This document shows, one piece after another, positions 1 through 5,112 of a DNA stretch of 6,776 bases. The DNA is from Chloroflexota bacterium. GTDB lineage: Bacteria; Chloroflexota; Anaerolineae; Aggregatilineales; Aggregatilineaceae. Under the pieces are notes generated by a model that saw nothing but the letters and a program-made list of their open reading frames with translations, ran no database searches and was not told the origin of the DNA. The DNA lies in assembly GCA_016234525.1 (NCBI GenBank), contig JACRBK010000489.1, positions 1 through 6,776 on the forward strand, in the 5' to 3' direction. The position numbers were made by a program, and so were the translations under genes. Within the stretch, counting starts at the first letter, position 1. Every line of letters starts with the position of its first letter.

Positions 1-62
1 CTGGATCGCACTGAGAGAATTATGTTTCTATGAGAGGCAATGCGAGTTGGTTGACTATTCAT
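1..62 (-). CDS. Carbohydrate ABC transporter permease 2 (MalG/UgpE-like), N-terminal fragment
   Basis: Only the first 20 codons and two bases lie in the window (MNSQPTRIAS HRNIILSVRS); the rest runs off the left edge. The start is an ATG at 62-60 preceded by GAGGAG with a 9-nt spacer, and it sits 16 nt after the stop of the upstream permease gene, as expected in an operon. No domain can be read from so short a piece. The assignment to the second permease of a sugar transporter rests on operon position (binding protein, MalF-type permease, then this) and on a short polar N-terminus that seems to lead into a hydrophobic stretch. If right, it would form a heterodimeric membrane channel with the product of the 79-1008 gene. 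Confidence 0.6.
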   Translation of the reverse strand, partial: MNSQPTRIASHRNIILSVRS

Positions 63-78
63 TTCCGATGTCTCCTCA

Positions 79-1008
79 TTATATCTGTGAATATTCAACC
101 CAACGTCTTTCCATGTAGAATTGAATGATCGTGATACCCATTACTAAGGCAAATAACACCATAGCGATTGCGCTGGAGTATCCAAATTTGAATTGCCGAA
201 ATGCTGTGTTATAAGTGTGAATGACCAACACGTTCGTTGCGCGTCCTGGCCCGCCGTTTGTCATGACCAAGATCAAGTCGAAGACCTTAAAGGATGAGAT
301 AGTGAGCATAATACTAATAAAAAAAGTGGCGGGGGTCAGCATCGGTACCGTGATATAGCGGAATCTTTGCCAGGGGTTCGCCCCATCTATCTCAGCCGAT
401 TCATAAAGGATGGCGGGAATACCTTGAAGGGCAGCCAGGTAGATAATCATATAATACCCCATTCCTCTCCAAATGGTCGCCATGACGACGGTGGGCATCG
501 CCCAGTCTATCGATGCGGACCAGCGGGGTGGATTCTCTACGCCCAGTGTCCTGAGGAATTCGTTGACTGGACCTGCCGATGGAAAAAAAAGCATGTTCCA
601 AACGACGGCAACGGCGACGAGAGAGGCTACATAGGGGAAGAAGTAGATGGTACGAAAGATGTTTCTGCCACGTATGGGTTGGTTGAGAAGTACCGCCAGC
701 CCTAGTGCGCAAACCATCGTCAATGGCACGGTGGCGCTAACATACCAGAGCGTGTTTTTCAGAGCAATATTGAAGGTGCTATCATCCGACAACTTTGCGA
801 AGTTGTCTAGACCTACCCAACTTATTTCGTTCGCCCCATCCCAACTCATGAAGGCAAGCCCAAGTGAGAAAACTATGGGTACTAGCGTAAATATTGCGAA
901 GCCAAGCAAATTAGGGAGGATGAAGGAGTAAGCAACTAAGTTTTTGCTGAACTGTCTTCTCCTTCTGCTAGGACTGGTTGTCTTAAGGCTTAGTTTCATG
1001 GTTCCCAT
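79..1008 (-). CDS. Carbohydrate ABC transporter permease 1 (MalF/UgpA family)
   Basis: This 309-residue inner-membrane subunit belongs to a binding-protein-dependent sugar importer (ABC-2-independent, MalFG-type fold). After a basic N-terminus (RRRR at 15-18) about six membrane segments can be seen, near residues 26-50, 88-108, 121-142, 173-195, 227-250 and 277-298. The cytoplasmic EAA loop that docks on the ATPase is at 203-222 (ESAEIDGAN...ITVP) and keeps the usual Asp-Gly and terminal Pro. The length is normal for three-gene sugar transporters; it lacks the large periplasmic insert of E. coli MalF. The first ATG (1008) is preferred because AGGAAG lies 10 nt upstream; an ATG at codon 4 is the alternative. 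It follows the binding-protein gene by 183 bp and is followed after 16 nt by a second permease. The substrate is not deducible. The family is certain, the sugar unknown. Confidence 0.93.
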   Translation of the reverse strand: MGTMKLSLKTTSPSRRRRQFSKNLVAYSFILPNLLGFAIFTLVPIVFSLGLAFMSWDGANEISWVGLDNFAKLSDDSTFNIALKNTLWYVSATVPLTMVCALGLAVLLNQPIRGRNIFRTIYFFPYVASLVAVAVVWNMLFFPSAGPVNEFLRTLGVENPPRWSASIDWAMPTVVMATIWRGMGYYMIIYLAALQGIPAILYESAEIDGANPWQRFRYITVPMLTPATFFISIMLTISSFKVFDLILVMTNGGPGRATNVLVIHTYNTAFRQFKFGYSSAIAMVLFALVMGITIIQFYMERRWVEYSQI

Positions 1009-1061
1009 AATAAAAAGACTTCCTTTTTTCCCCTACCATCCTGAACGCTACCACTTACGCC

Positions 1062-1087
1062 AGGACATCGGATGAACTTAGTGTCCT
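1062..1087 (-). repeat. Small inverted repeat in the binding protein-permease gap
   Basis: Perfect 6-bp arms AGGACA (1062-1067) and TGTCCT (1082-1087) are separated by 14 nt, between the large hairpin at 1134-1161 and the permease start. The arms are short and could be chance. In the transcript they could form a second weak stem. No good promoter was seen in the rest of the 1009-1191 gap, which otherwise holds an A-rich run (minus strand, about 1104-1097) and the permease ribosome binding site. Confidence 0.3.
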
Positions 1088-1133
1088 CGTTTCATCTTTT
1101 TTTTAGCTGGCGCTTAAAAATATTCTTCGGGGA

Positions 1134-1161
1134 GGGATGCCCTCAATTACGAGGGCATCCC
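1134..1161 (-). terminator. Strong intergenic hairpin after the binding-protein gene (attenuator or mRNA stabiliser)
   Basis: Perfect 11-bp arms GGGATGCCCTC (1134-1144) and GAGGGCATCCC (1151-1161) flank the 6-nt loop AATTAC. The hairpin begins about 30 nt after the binding-protein stop. In the minus-strand direction it is followed by TCCCCGAAGAATATTTTT, so the U-run starts 13 nt away and this is not a textbook intrinsic terminator. Such palindromes between binding-protein and permease genes are known (for example between malE and malF in enterobacteria) to protect the upstream message from 3' exonucleases or to end part of the transcripts, giving more binding protein than channel. That role is inferred here from position and structure. 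Confidence 0.7.
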
Positions 1162-1191
1162 GATAGGCCCGTCGTGAAGGTTGTGTCGGTG

Positions 1192-2475
1192 TTACTCTAA
1201 CACCTCATCGATGCGGCTCGTCATCTCCTCAAGACCCTCATCCACAGAAAGGGAGGTGGTCATAATCAATTCATGCTCTTCGTTCAAGATCTGTTCGACT
1301 TCGCCCACATTGGGGTGCATGGGAAGTTCAAGACGAACGGTAGTTGTCTGCAAAGCCTCGGTGGCTTCGGCGGGAACTCCTTCGAGAGAGGCAAAAACTT
1401 CCAGAATCTCAGGCGTGCGAAGCGCAGGGAGATTGCCCGTACCCGCCAGGACTTTGGCCCCCTCTGGACCAGCATAGAACTGGATAAAGTCCCAGGCAGC
1501 ATCCTTGTTATCCGACTTTTCATTGATCGCCAGGGATGTCAGCGTGCCGGCGGTTGTTCCCGCTTCTACCCCCTCGGGATGGGGGTACTTTGCTACGCCC
1601 CAGTCGAAGTCAAACACATCCTTAGCTTGATCCCCAACCAATCGCCCGATGAACCACGACCCCATCGGGAGCATAGCAACCTGTCCGTTTTCGAAAGGTC
1701 CAGAGTAGTGGATATTTCCGGCTCTTAACTCACCATAGTCCATGATGATGCCGTCTTTCTGCATCCCTGTAACCATATCGTACATTGGAGCCATGAAACT
1801 GTAATCATCCGAGATGATGGTGTTCAGTCCATCTTGCACGGTACCCAACTCAACAGCAGAGCGCCATACATGGAAATGCGCGCCGTAGATTTTGTCTGCA
1901 CCACTTCCGCTGGTCAGCTCACGCGCCAGAGCATCAAATTCCGCCCAGGTCATGTCATTGGTGGGGTAGGCGAGTCCGGCAGCATCAAAGATAGTTTTGT
2001 TGTAGTAAAGAATCCAGATGTCACTGCGGAATGGAAGGGCATAGATCGACCCCTCGTAAGTCAGTTCTTCAGCGGCGCCGCTGTAGACACTCAGATCAAG
2101 ACCACTGGCTTCGATGTAGTCGTTCAGAGGGACAATCTGTCCACGAGTCAACATCGCGGAATAACCAGGGATGTCTTTAACGGTAAGGATGTCTGTGTCA
2201 TCACCGCCTGAGAGCCGGATATTCATGGTGTCTTGATATTCGGCTGAAGGAATATCTACCAGCTCTACCGTAACGTTCGGATTTGCGGCTTCATAGGCAT
2301 CAATCACAGCTTGCCAATACGGGGTAGTGGCAACATCCCATGCTGACATCGTGAGAGTAACGGACTCACTCTGAGCGGATACACCACCGGAGATCAGGCC
2401 CCCATTCAGAGCGAATAGAACCGCGAGTAGCGCTGCAAGAAATTTCACAGGTCGCCGATTTAACCACTTGTTCAT
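1192..2475 (-). CDS. Extracellular sugar-binding protein of an ABC importer (SBP family 1)
   Basis: This 427-residue secreted receptor captures a sugar or glycoside and delivers it to the permeases encoded downstream. Residues 1-34 are a Sec signal peptide: a basic start (NKWLNRRPVK), a hydrophobic core (FLAALLAVLFAL) and a likely cleavage after VSA. The mature part opens with the typical beta strand of the family (VTLTMSAWD) and an ANPNVTVELVDIP segment. Later blocks also fit the fold: YALPFRSDIWILYYNK, a TWAEFDALAREL helix, GQVAMLPMGSWFIGRL and AAWDFIQFY. The protein has no cysteine at all, so there is no lipobox; it is either free outside the membrane or held some other way. The start is ATG with AAGGAG 9 nt upstream. 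The gene lies 119 bp after the lacI-type gene on the same strand, with no convincing separate promoter or terminator between. The ligand cannot be inferred. Confidence 0.92.
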   Translation of the reverse strand: MNKWLNRRPVKFLAALLAVLFALNGGLISGGVSAQSESVTLTMSAWDVATTPYWQAVIDAYEAANPNVTVELVDIPSAEYQDTMNIRLSGGDDTDILTVKDIPGYSAMLTRGQIVPLNDYIEASGLDLSVYSGAAEELTYEGSIYALPFRSDIWILYYNKTIFDAAGLAYPTNDMTWAEFDALARELTSGSGADKIYGAHFHVWRSAVELGTVQDGLNTIISDDYSFMAPMYDMVTGMQKDGIIMDYGELRAGNIHYSGPFENGQVAMLPMGSWFIGRLVGDQAKDVFDFDWGVAKYPHPEGVEAGTTAGTLTSLAINEKSDNKDAAWDFIQFYAGPEGAKVLAGTGNLPALRTPEILEVFASLEGVPAEATEALQTTTVRLELPMHPNVGEVEQILNEEHELIMTTSLSVDEGLEEMTSRIDEVLE

Positions 2476-2594
2476 TTTTTGTTACTCCTTATATATAATA
2501 TAGGGCGGCTTTGGAACAAACGAGTGTGTGTATCTTAAGGTTCTACGGGACATACCTCCTTGTCTCCATTGTGTTTACGGGAAGGTGCGTCGGG

Positions 2595-3611
2595 CTAGGG
2601 CGCACTTTCCCGAATGATTAATCTTTGTTCTATAATGATGGTTTCCTGCTTATGCTGGCCGCTGATACGCTCGAGTAACATAGTGACCGCTAACGCGCCG
2701 ACCTCTTGTTTTGGGGTTTGTAAGGTCGTCAGGCTGGGCTGGACCAGCGTCGCAAGTTGAATATCATCACAGCCGGTAATAGCGATCTCGTCTGGCACAC
2801 GAATGCCAAGCTCAGCGCAGGCGCGAATTGCCCCCACGGCGACCTGATCGTTAAAACATACCACGCCGTCGATGTCAGATAACAAGCTGCCTAACTGTTT
2901 GAAAGCTTCGTAGCCGCCTTGCAAGTTGGCAGGATGACACGTCGTATACCAGTCTGGATTGCTAGCATATCCGGCTTTCTCAAGGGCATTGACAAAACCG
3001 TAGTAACGTTTGATGCTGGTTCGAGCATCGAGTGGTCCGCCGAGATAGGTCAATCGATGGCGACCACTGTTCAATAAATGGTTAACGACCTGCGCCATTC
3101 CGCCTTCATCGTCCGTTCTGATCGCCCCAGCGAGATCATGCCAGCCCAAACCCTGCCCGTTTACGACCACGACATTCTGAAATTGCTCGACCAACGGCAG
3201 CAGCCGGTCTTCGGGCAGGCGCGGCGAACAGACCACGATTCCATCCACCTGAATGTCCTCTAAAAAGAGGAACATGTCCTGTTCGCGATCCCAACTGCCT
3301 TCGGTATTGCACAGCAGAATCTTGTAGTCGTTTTTCCAGGCTGTATCCTCGGCCCCGCGAACAATCTCGATGAAAAACTCGTTGGCAATGGTCGGCACAA
3401 TCAATCCTAATAAATAGGTGCGATCAGTCGCCAGGCTGCGCGCGATTCGGCTGCGCCGGTAGCCGAGCTTCTCCACGGCAGTCAGTACCTTCGCCCGCGT
3501 CTCGCTGCTGATCTCGCCCTTATTATTCAGCACACGCGACACAGTGGTTTTTGTGACGCCTGCATAATCAGCGACATCCATAATGGTGATACGTTTGGTT
3601 GAGCGGGACAC
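2595..3611 (-). CDS. LacI-family transcriptional repressor
   Basis: This is a 338-residue DNA-binding regulator of normal LacI/GalR length. Residues 8-28 form the N-terminal helix-turn-helix (ITIMDVADYAGVTKTTVSRVLN), followed by the hinge-helix region about 50-62 (GYRRSRIARSLAT) and then a periplasmic-binding-protein-like sensor domain starting at LLGLIVP. Family blocks in it include DGIVVCSPR, GRHRLTYLGGP, DGVVCFNDQVAVGA and IPDE-like VPDEIAITGCDD, ending in PSLTTLQTP. The start is GTG at 3611, chosen because AAGGA stands 7 nt upstream and because it leaves the usual short tail before the helix-turn-helix; the next ATG (codon 11) falls inside the first helix. It is the first gene of the transporter operon, and its own promoter carries a 24-bp palindrome, so it probably represses itself and the transporter until a sugar binds. 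The effector is unknown. Confidence 0.95.
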   Translation of the reverse strand: MSRSTKRITIMDVADYAGVTKTTVSRVLNNKGEISSETRAKVLTAVEKLGYRRSRIARSLATDRTYLLGLIVPTIANEFFIEIVRGAEDTAWKNDYKILLCNTEGSWDREQDMFLFLEDIQVDGIVVCSPRLPEDRLLPLVEQFQNVVVVNGQGLGWHDLAGAIRTDDEGGMAQVVNHLLNSGRHRLTYLGGPLDARTSIKRYYGFVNALEKAGYASNPDWYTTCHPANLQGGYEAFKQLGSLLSDIDGVVCFNDQVAVGAIRACAELGIRVPDEIAITGCDDIQLATLVQPSLTTLQTPKQEVGALAVTMLLERISGQHKQETIIIEQRLIIRESAP

Positions 3612-3712
3612 GCGGCGATCCTTAACCTAAGTTAATGGCAGTGAGTAACATCCCGGAGCGGAAAGAGAACTTGTATAAGGGCAGGATATGCTTAAAGAGT
3701 GACTATTGGGGC

Positions 3713-3736
3713 GAATCTGCTTAAGTAATCCTGTAC
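3713..3736. repeat. Copy A of a 24-nt direct repeat (partner at 3974-3997)
   Basis: The segment starts GAATCTGCTTAAGTA and ends CCTGTAC. It matches positions 3974-3997 at 20 of 24 bases in the same orientation, 261 bp apart. This copy lies within the transcribed 5' leader of the lacI-type gene, on the strand opposite to its transcription. Just upstream (3683-3697, AGGATATGCTTAAAG) there is looser similarity to the start of the rsgA leader, so this may be a decayed copy of part of that leader. Confidence 0.55.
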
Positions 3737-3780
3737 CTAAAATATCTTTTGGATCAATAATGCGCGACAAAACTTATTCC

Positions 3781-3804
3781 GTTACCGGTTGCGCAACCGG
3801 TAAC
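3781..3804. promoter_or_regulatory. Perfect 24-bp palindrome, probable operator of the LacI-type repressor
   Basis: The left arm GTTACCGGTTGC (3781-3792) is followed directly by its exact reverse complement (3793-3804) with no loop. The centre TTGCGCAA has the symmetric CG-centred form usual for LacI-family operators, and each arm also contains the self-complementary core ACCGGT. It lies immediately downstream of the minus-strand -10 region, covering about +1 to +24 of the predicted lacI-operon transcript, where a bound repressor would block initiation or escape. No second copy was seen ahead of the binding-protein gene. The assignment to this particular regulator is inference from position and symmetry. 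Confidence 0.8.
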
Positions 3805-3807
3805 ATC

Positions 3808-3837
3808 ACTTTATCATGAGTGCGCCGCCGTTGTCAA
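3808..3837 (-). promoter_or_regulatory. Promoter of the lacI-type regulator and sugar transporter operon
   Basis: Read on the minus strand, a perfect -35 TTGACA (3837-3832) is followed by a -10 region GATAAA (3815-3810, 16-nt spacer) or TAAAGT (3813-3808, 18-nt spacer). Each -10 candidate matches the consensus TATAAT at 4 of 6 positions. Transcription would begin around 3801-3803, inside the start of the palindromic operator, giving an untranslated leader of about 190 nt before the GTG at 3611. Confidence 0.65.
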
Positions 3838-3881
3838 GCAGTTCGCAGAGCGTGACTGCTCTCTCTGTCGCAAGCTCTCCC

Positions 3882-3910
3882 TTGACGCACCGGCCCTTTC
3901 GGTTTATACT
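3882..3910 (+). promoter_or_regulatory. Promoter of the rsgA leader
   Basis: TTGACG (3882-3887) and TATACT (3905-3910) are separated by the optimal 17 nt, each with one mismatch to the sigma-70 consensus. Transcription should begin near 3917. It is divergent from the lacI-operon promoter, with 44 bp between the two -35 boxes. No equally good promoter was found between here and the rsgA start, so rsgA transcripts would have to pass both terminators of the leader. Confidence 0.75.
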
Positions 3911-3943
3911 CGCCTTATACAAAAACTAATCTAGGATGGTTGG

Positions 3944-3985
3944 ATGTTAAGTCAGGTCGTTGTGTTCCATAGAGAATCTGCATAA
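3944..3985 (+). CDS. Putative 13-residue leader peptide upstream of rsgA
   Basis: The frame encodes MLSQVVVFHRESA and stops at TAA. AGGA (3933-3936) is 7 nt before the ATG, a good Shine-Dalgarno distance, and the frame starts about 27 nt after the predicted transcription start. Its last two codons and stop form the GCATAAG segment that can pair with the loop of the downstream terminator. A ribosome ending at this stop would mask that segment and favour termination; one held earlier in the frame would free it and favour readthrough. This is the geometry of classical attenuation. No run of one regulatory amino acid stands out beyond three valines. Expression is not proven, and so short a frame could be chance. 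Confidence 0.4.
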   Translation: MLSQVVVFHRESA

Positions 3986-3997
3986 GTACACCTGTCC
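3974..3997 (+). repeat. Copy B of the 24-nt direct repeat (partner at 3713-3736)
   Basis: The segment starts GAATCTGCATAAGTA and ends CCTGTCC, 20 of 24 bases identical to copy A. It contains the end and stop codon of the putative leader peptide and the 5' arm of the proposed antiterminator. Confidence 0.55.
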
Positions 3998-4007
3998 GGT
4001 AAATTTC

Positions 4008-4040
4008 GGCCATGGGTGCTTATGCTCCCGTGGCCTTTTT
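4008..4040 (+). terminator. Intrinsic terminator 1 in the rsgA leader
   Basis: GGCCATGGG (4008-4016) pairs with CCCGTGGCC (4027-4035) through 9 bp including one T-G wobble, with a 10-nt loop, and is followed by TTTTTGTTT. The loop and the top of the left arm are complementary to 3980-3992, so the hairpin competes with an upstream pairing. Confidence 0.8.
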
Positions 4041-4123
4041 GTTTAATTTGCCGCGTGCTTTCTCTTTGAAGCACACTATCTGCGAGTAGGTCGGCAGATA
4101 ACGAGCAATCACAAACGTCTTCT

Positions 4124-4160
4124 AGCCAGTCACGGGATATTTCCTGTGACTGGCTTTTTT
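4124..4160 (+). terminator. Intrinsic terminator 2, directly before the rsgA ribosome binding site
   Basis: AGCCAGTCAC (4124-4133) pairs with GTGACTGGCT (4146-4155). A G-T wobble and GG/CC pairs continue the stem inward to a short A/T loop, and the U-tract is TTTTTT (4155-4160). This strong stem of about 13 bp lies between the promoter and rsgA, with the Shine-Dalgarno AGGA (4167-4170) just after it. No clear antiterminator partner for this stem was found in the leader. Confidence 0.85.
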
Positions 4161-4179
4161 GTTTCTAGGAACTCCAACC

Positions 4180-5112
4180 ATGTACGCTGCTGTGAATAAT
4201 TCCACTCCCGGTAGGGGAGTAGTCGTCAAGAAAACCCTGAATGTCTATCTTATCTGGTCCGGGGACGAACACATCGAGTGCACGCTCTCCAATCAGTTGA
4301 AAAAAGAAACCAATGCCGACCCCATCGCCGTCGGAGACGTAGTCATCTGGGACAAGGCTGCGCAAATAACCGAGGTGCTGCCGCGCCGCAACCAACTTTC
4401 ACGCCGCGGTGCTGTGCCGATGCCGGGTGCTTACGCGCATGAGCAGGTGATCGTCGCCAACGTCGATCAGGTTATCCCGGTGTTTGCGGCAGCCAATCCG
4501 CGCCCGGCCTGGCATCTGTTGGATCGTTATCTGGTCTCAGCCGAGTCCGCCGAAATCCCGCCGCTGATCTGCCTGACCAAGATGGATCTGGTCGAGGGTA
4601 GCCCGCAGGCCGAAGAGATCGAGATGGTAGCGTCGGAATACCGTGCCATTGGGTACGAGGTCGTGCTAACCAGCACCGTCACTGGTCGCGGCCTGGGCGA
4701 ACTTAAAGCCAAACTGCATGGTCGTCTGTCAGCTTTGATCGGCAAGTCGGGGATGGGCAAGACTTCCCTGCTCAATGCACTGGAACCCGGCCTGGGGCTG
4801 CGTGTCCAGACCATCAGCAAAGCGAACGGTAAAGGCCGCCATACGACCTCGACCTCAGAGATATTCGCGCTTGCGTCGGGCGGGGCGATTATCGATACCC
4901 CCGGCATTCGCGAGTTCGGCTTGTGGGATATTGCCGAGAATGATCTGGCCTGGTTCTTTCCTGAAATGCGCCCGTTCGTGGGGCGCTGCAAGTTTAGGCT
5001 GGACTGCCAACACGATGAGGAGCCTGGCTGCGCCATCCGCAAAGCAGTCGTGGAAGGGCAGATCAGTCCCTACCGGTACCAGAGCTATCTGAAGCTGAGG
5101 GTCGAGCCATGA
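4180..5112 (+). CDS. rsgA: Ribosome small-subunit-dependent GTPase RsgA (YjeQ/YloQ)
   Basis: This 310-residue cytoplasmic, circularly permuted GTPase acts late in 30S ribosomal subunit assembly. The N-terminal OB-fold occupies roughly residues 8-70. The family segment EQVIVANVDQVIPVFAA follows, and then the permuted G motifs: G4 TKMD (133-136), G5 TS (164-165), G1 GKSGMGKTS (188-196), G2 region GKGRHTT (about 217-223) and G3 DTPG (239-242). The C-terminal zinc knuckle is C270-x5-C276-x-H278-x5-C284. All key residues are present, so it should be active. The ATG at 4180 is chosen over an upstream in-frame TTG at 4159 because AGGA lies 9 nt before it and the TTG sits in a terminator U-tract. It overlaps the next gene by four bases. 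Its long leader with two terminators is unusual for a housekeeping gene and suggests attenuation control. Confidence 0.95.
   Translation: MYAAVNNSTPGRGVVVKKTLNVYLIWSGDEHIECTLSNQLKKETNADPIAVGDVVIWDKAAQITEVLPRRNQLSRRGAVPMPGAYAHEQVIVANVDQVIPVFAAANPRPAWHLLDRYLVSAESAEIPPLICLTKMDLVEGSPQAEEIEMVASEYRAIGYEVVLTSTVTGRGLGELKAKLHGRLSALIGKSGMGKTSLLNALEPGLGLRVQTISKANGKGRHTTSTSEIFALASGGAIIDTPGIREFGLWDIAENDLAWFFPEMRPFVGRCKFRLDCQHDEEPGCAIRKAVVEGQISPYRYQSYLKLRVEP

Larger units (their letters stand above)
3917..4179 (+). promoter_or_regulatory. Structured 5' leader of rsgA, probable attenuator (or a small RNA with readthrough)
   Basis: About 260 nt separate the promoter from rsgA. In order they hold a 13-codon frame with Shine-Dalgarno (3944-3985), an intrinsic terminator (4008-4040), a hairpin with GTGCTT/AAGCAC arms (4055-4060, 4069-4074), a hairpin with TATCTGC/GCAGATA arms (4077-4083, 4094-4100), and a second terminator (4124-4160) ending seven bases before the rsgA Shine-Dalgarno. 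GCATAAG (3980-3986) can pair with CTTATGC (4019-4025), extended by CACC (3989-3992) with GGTG (4015-4018) across a 2-nt bulge. This uses part of the first terminator and so forms a plausible antiterminator or a loop pseudoknot. I recognise no known riboswitch class; T-box signatures are absent. The alternative is a separate RNA of about 120 nt ending at 4040. Confidence 0.6.

Noticed and set aside
2476..2520. Possible separate promoter for the binding-protein gene (TTGTTC and the TATATTATATATA stretch, minus strand).
   Set aside because: The only spacing that fits would put the transcription start inside the ribosome binding site, and the -35 is poor. The AT-rich stretch more likely keeps the ribosome binding site unstructured.
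2482..2553. A 23-codon frame on the minus strand (begins MSRRTLRY, ends YIIYKE) just before the binding-protein gene, preceded by a perfect AAGGAGGT and ending in that gene's ribosome binding site.
   Set aside because: The Shine-Dalgarno is only one or two bases from the ATG, far too close for initiation, and no start codon lies at a proper distance. The peptide resembles nothing I know. The stray strong Shine-Dalgarno may be worth a conservation check.
3845..3870. Imperfect inverted repeat (CAGAG...CTCTG, AGAGC...GCTCT) between the two divergent -35 boxes.
   Set aside because: The arms are only 5 bp and overlap in CT-rich sequence, too weak to call an operator.
3996..4002. CCGGTAA in the rsgA leader, identical to part of one operator half-site.
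   Set aside because: Seven bases with no inverted partner at the right distance is expected by chance, so no claim of LacI-type control of rsgA is made.
4012..4089. A 25-codon frame (starts MGAYAPVAFL) running through terminator 1 and the following hairpins.
   Set aside because: There is no Shine-Dalgarno ahead of its ATG, which lies within the terminator stem. Probably chance.
4159..4179. In-frame TTG start extending RsgA by seven residues.
   Set aside because: The TTG sits in the U-tract of terminator 2 without a ribosome binding site, whereas the ATG at 4180 has AGGA at 9 nt.
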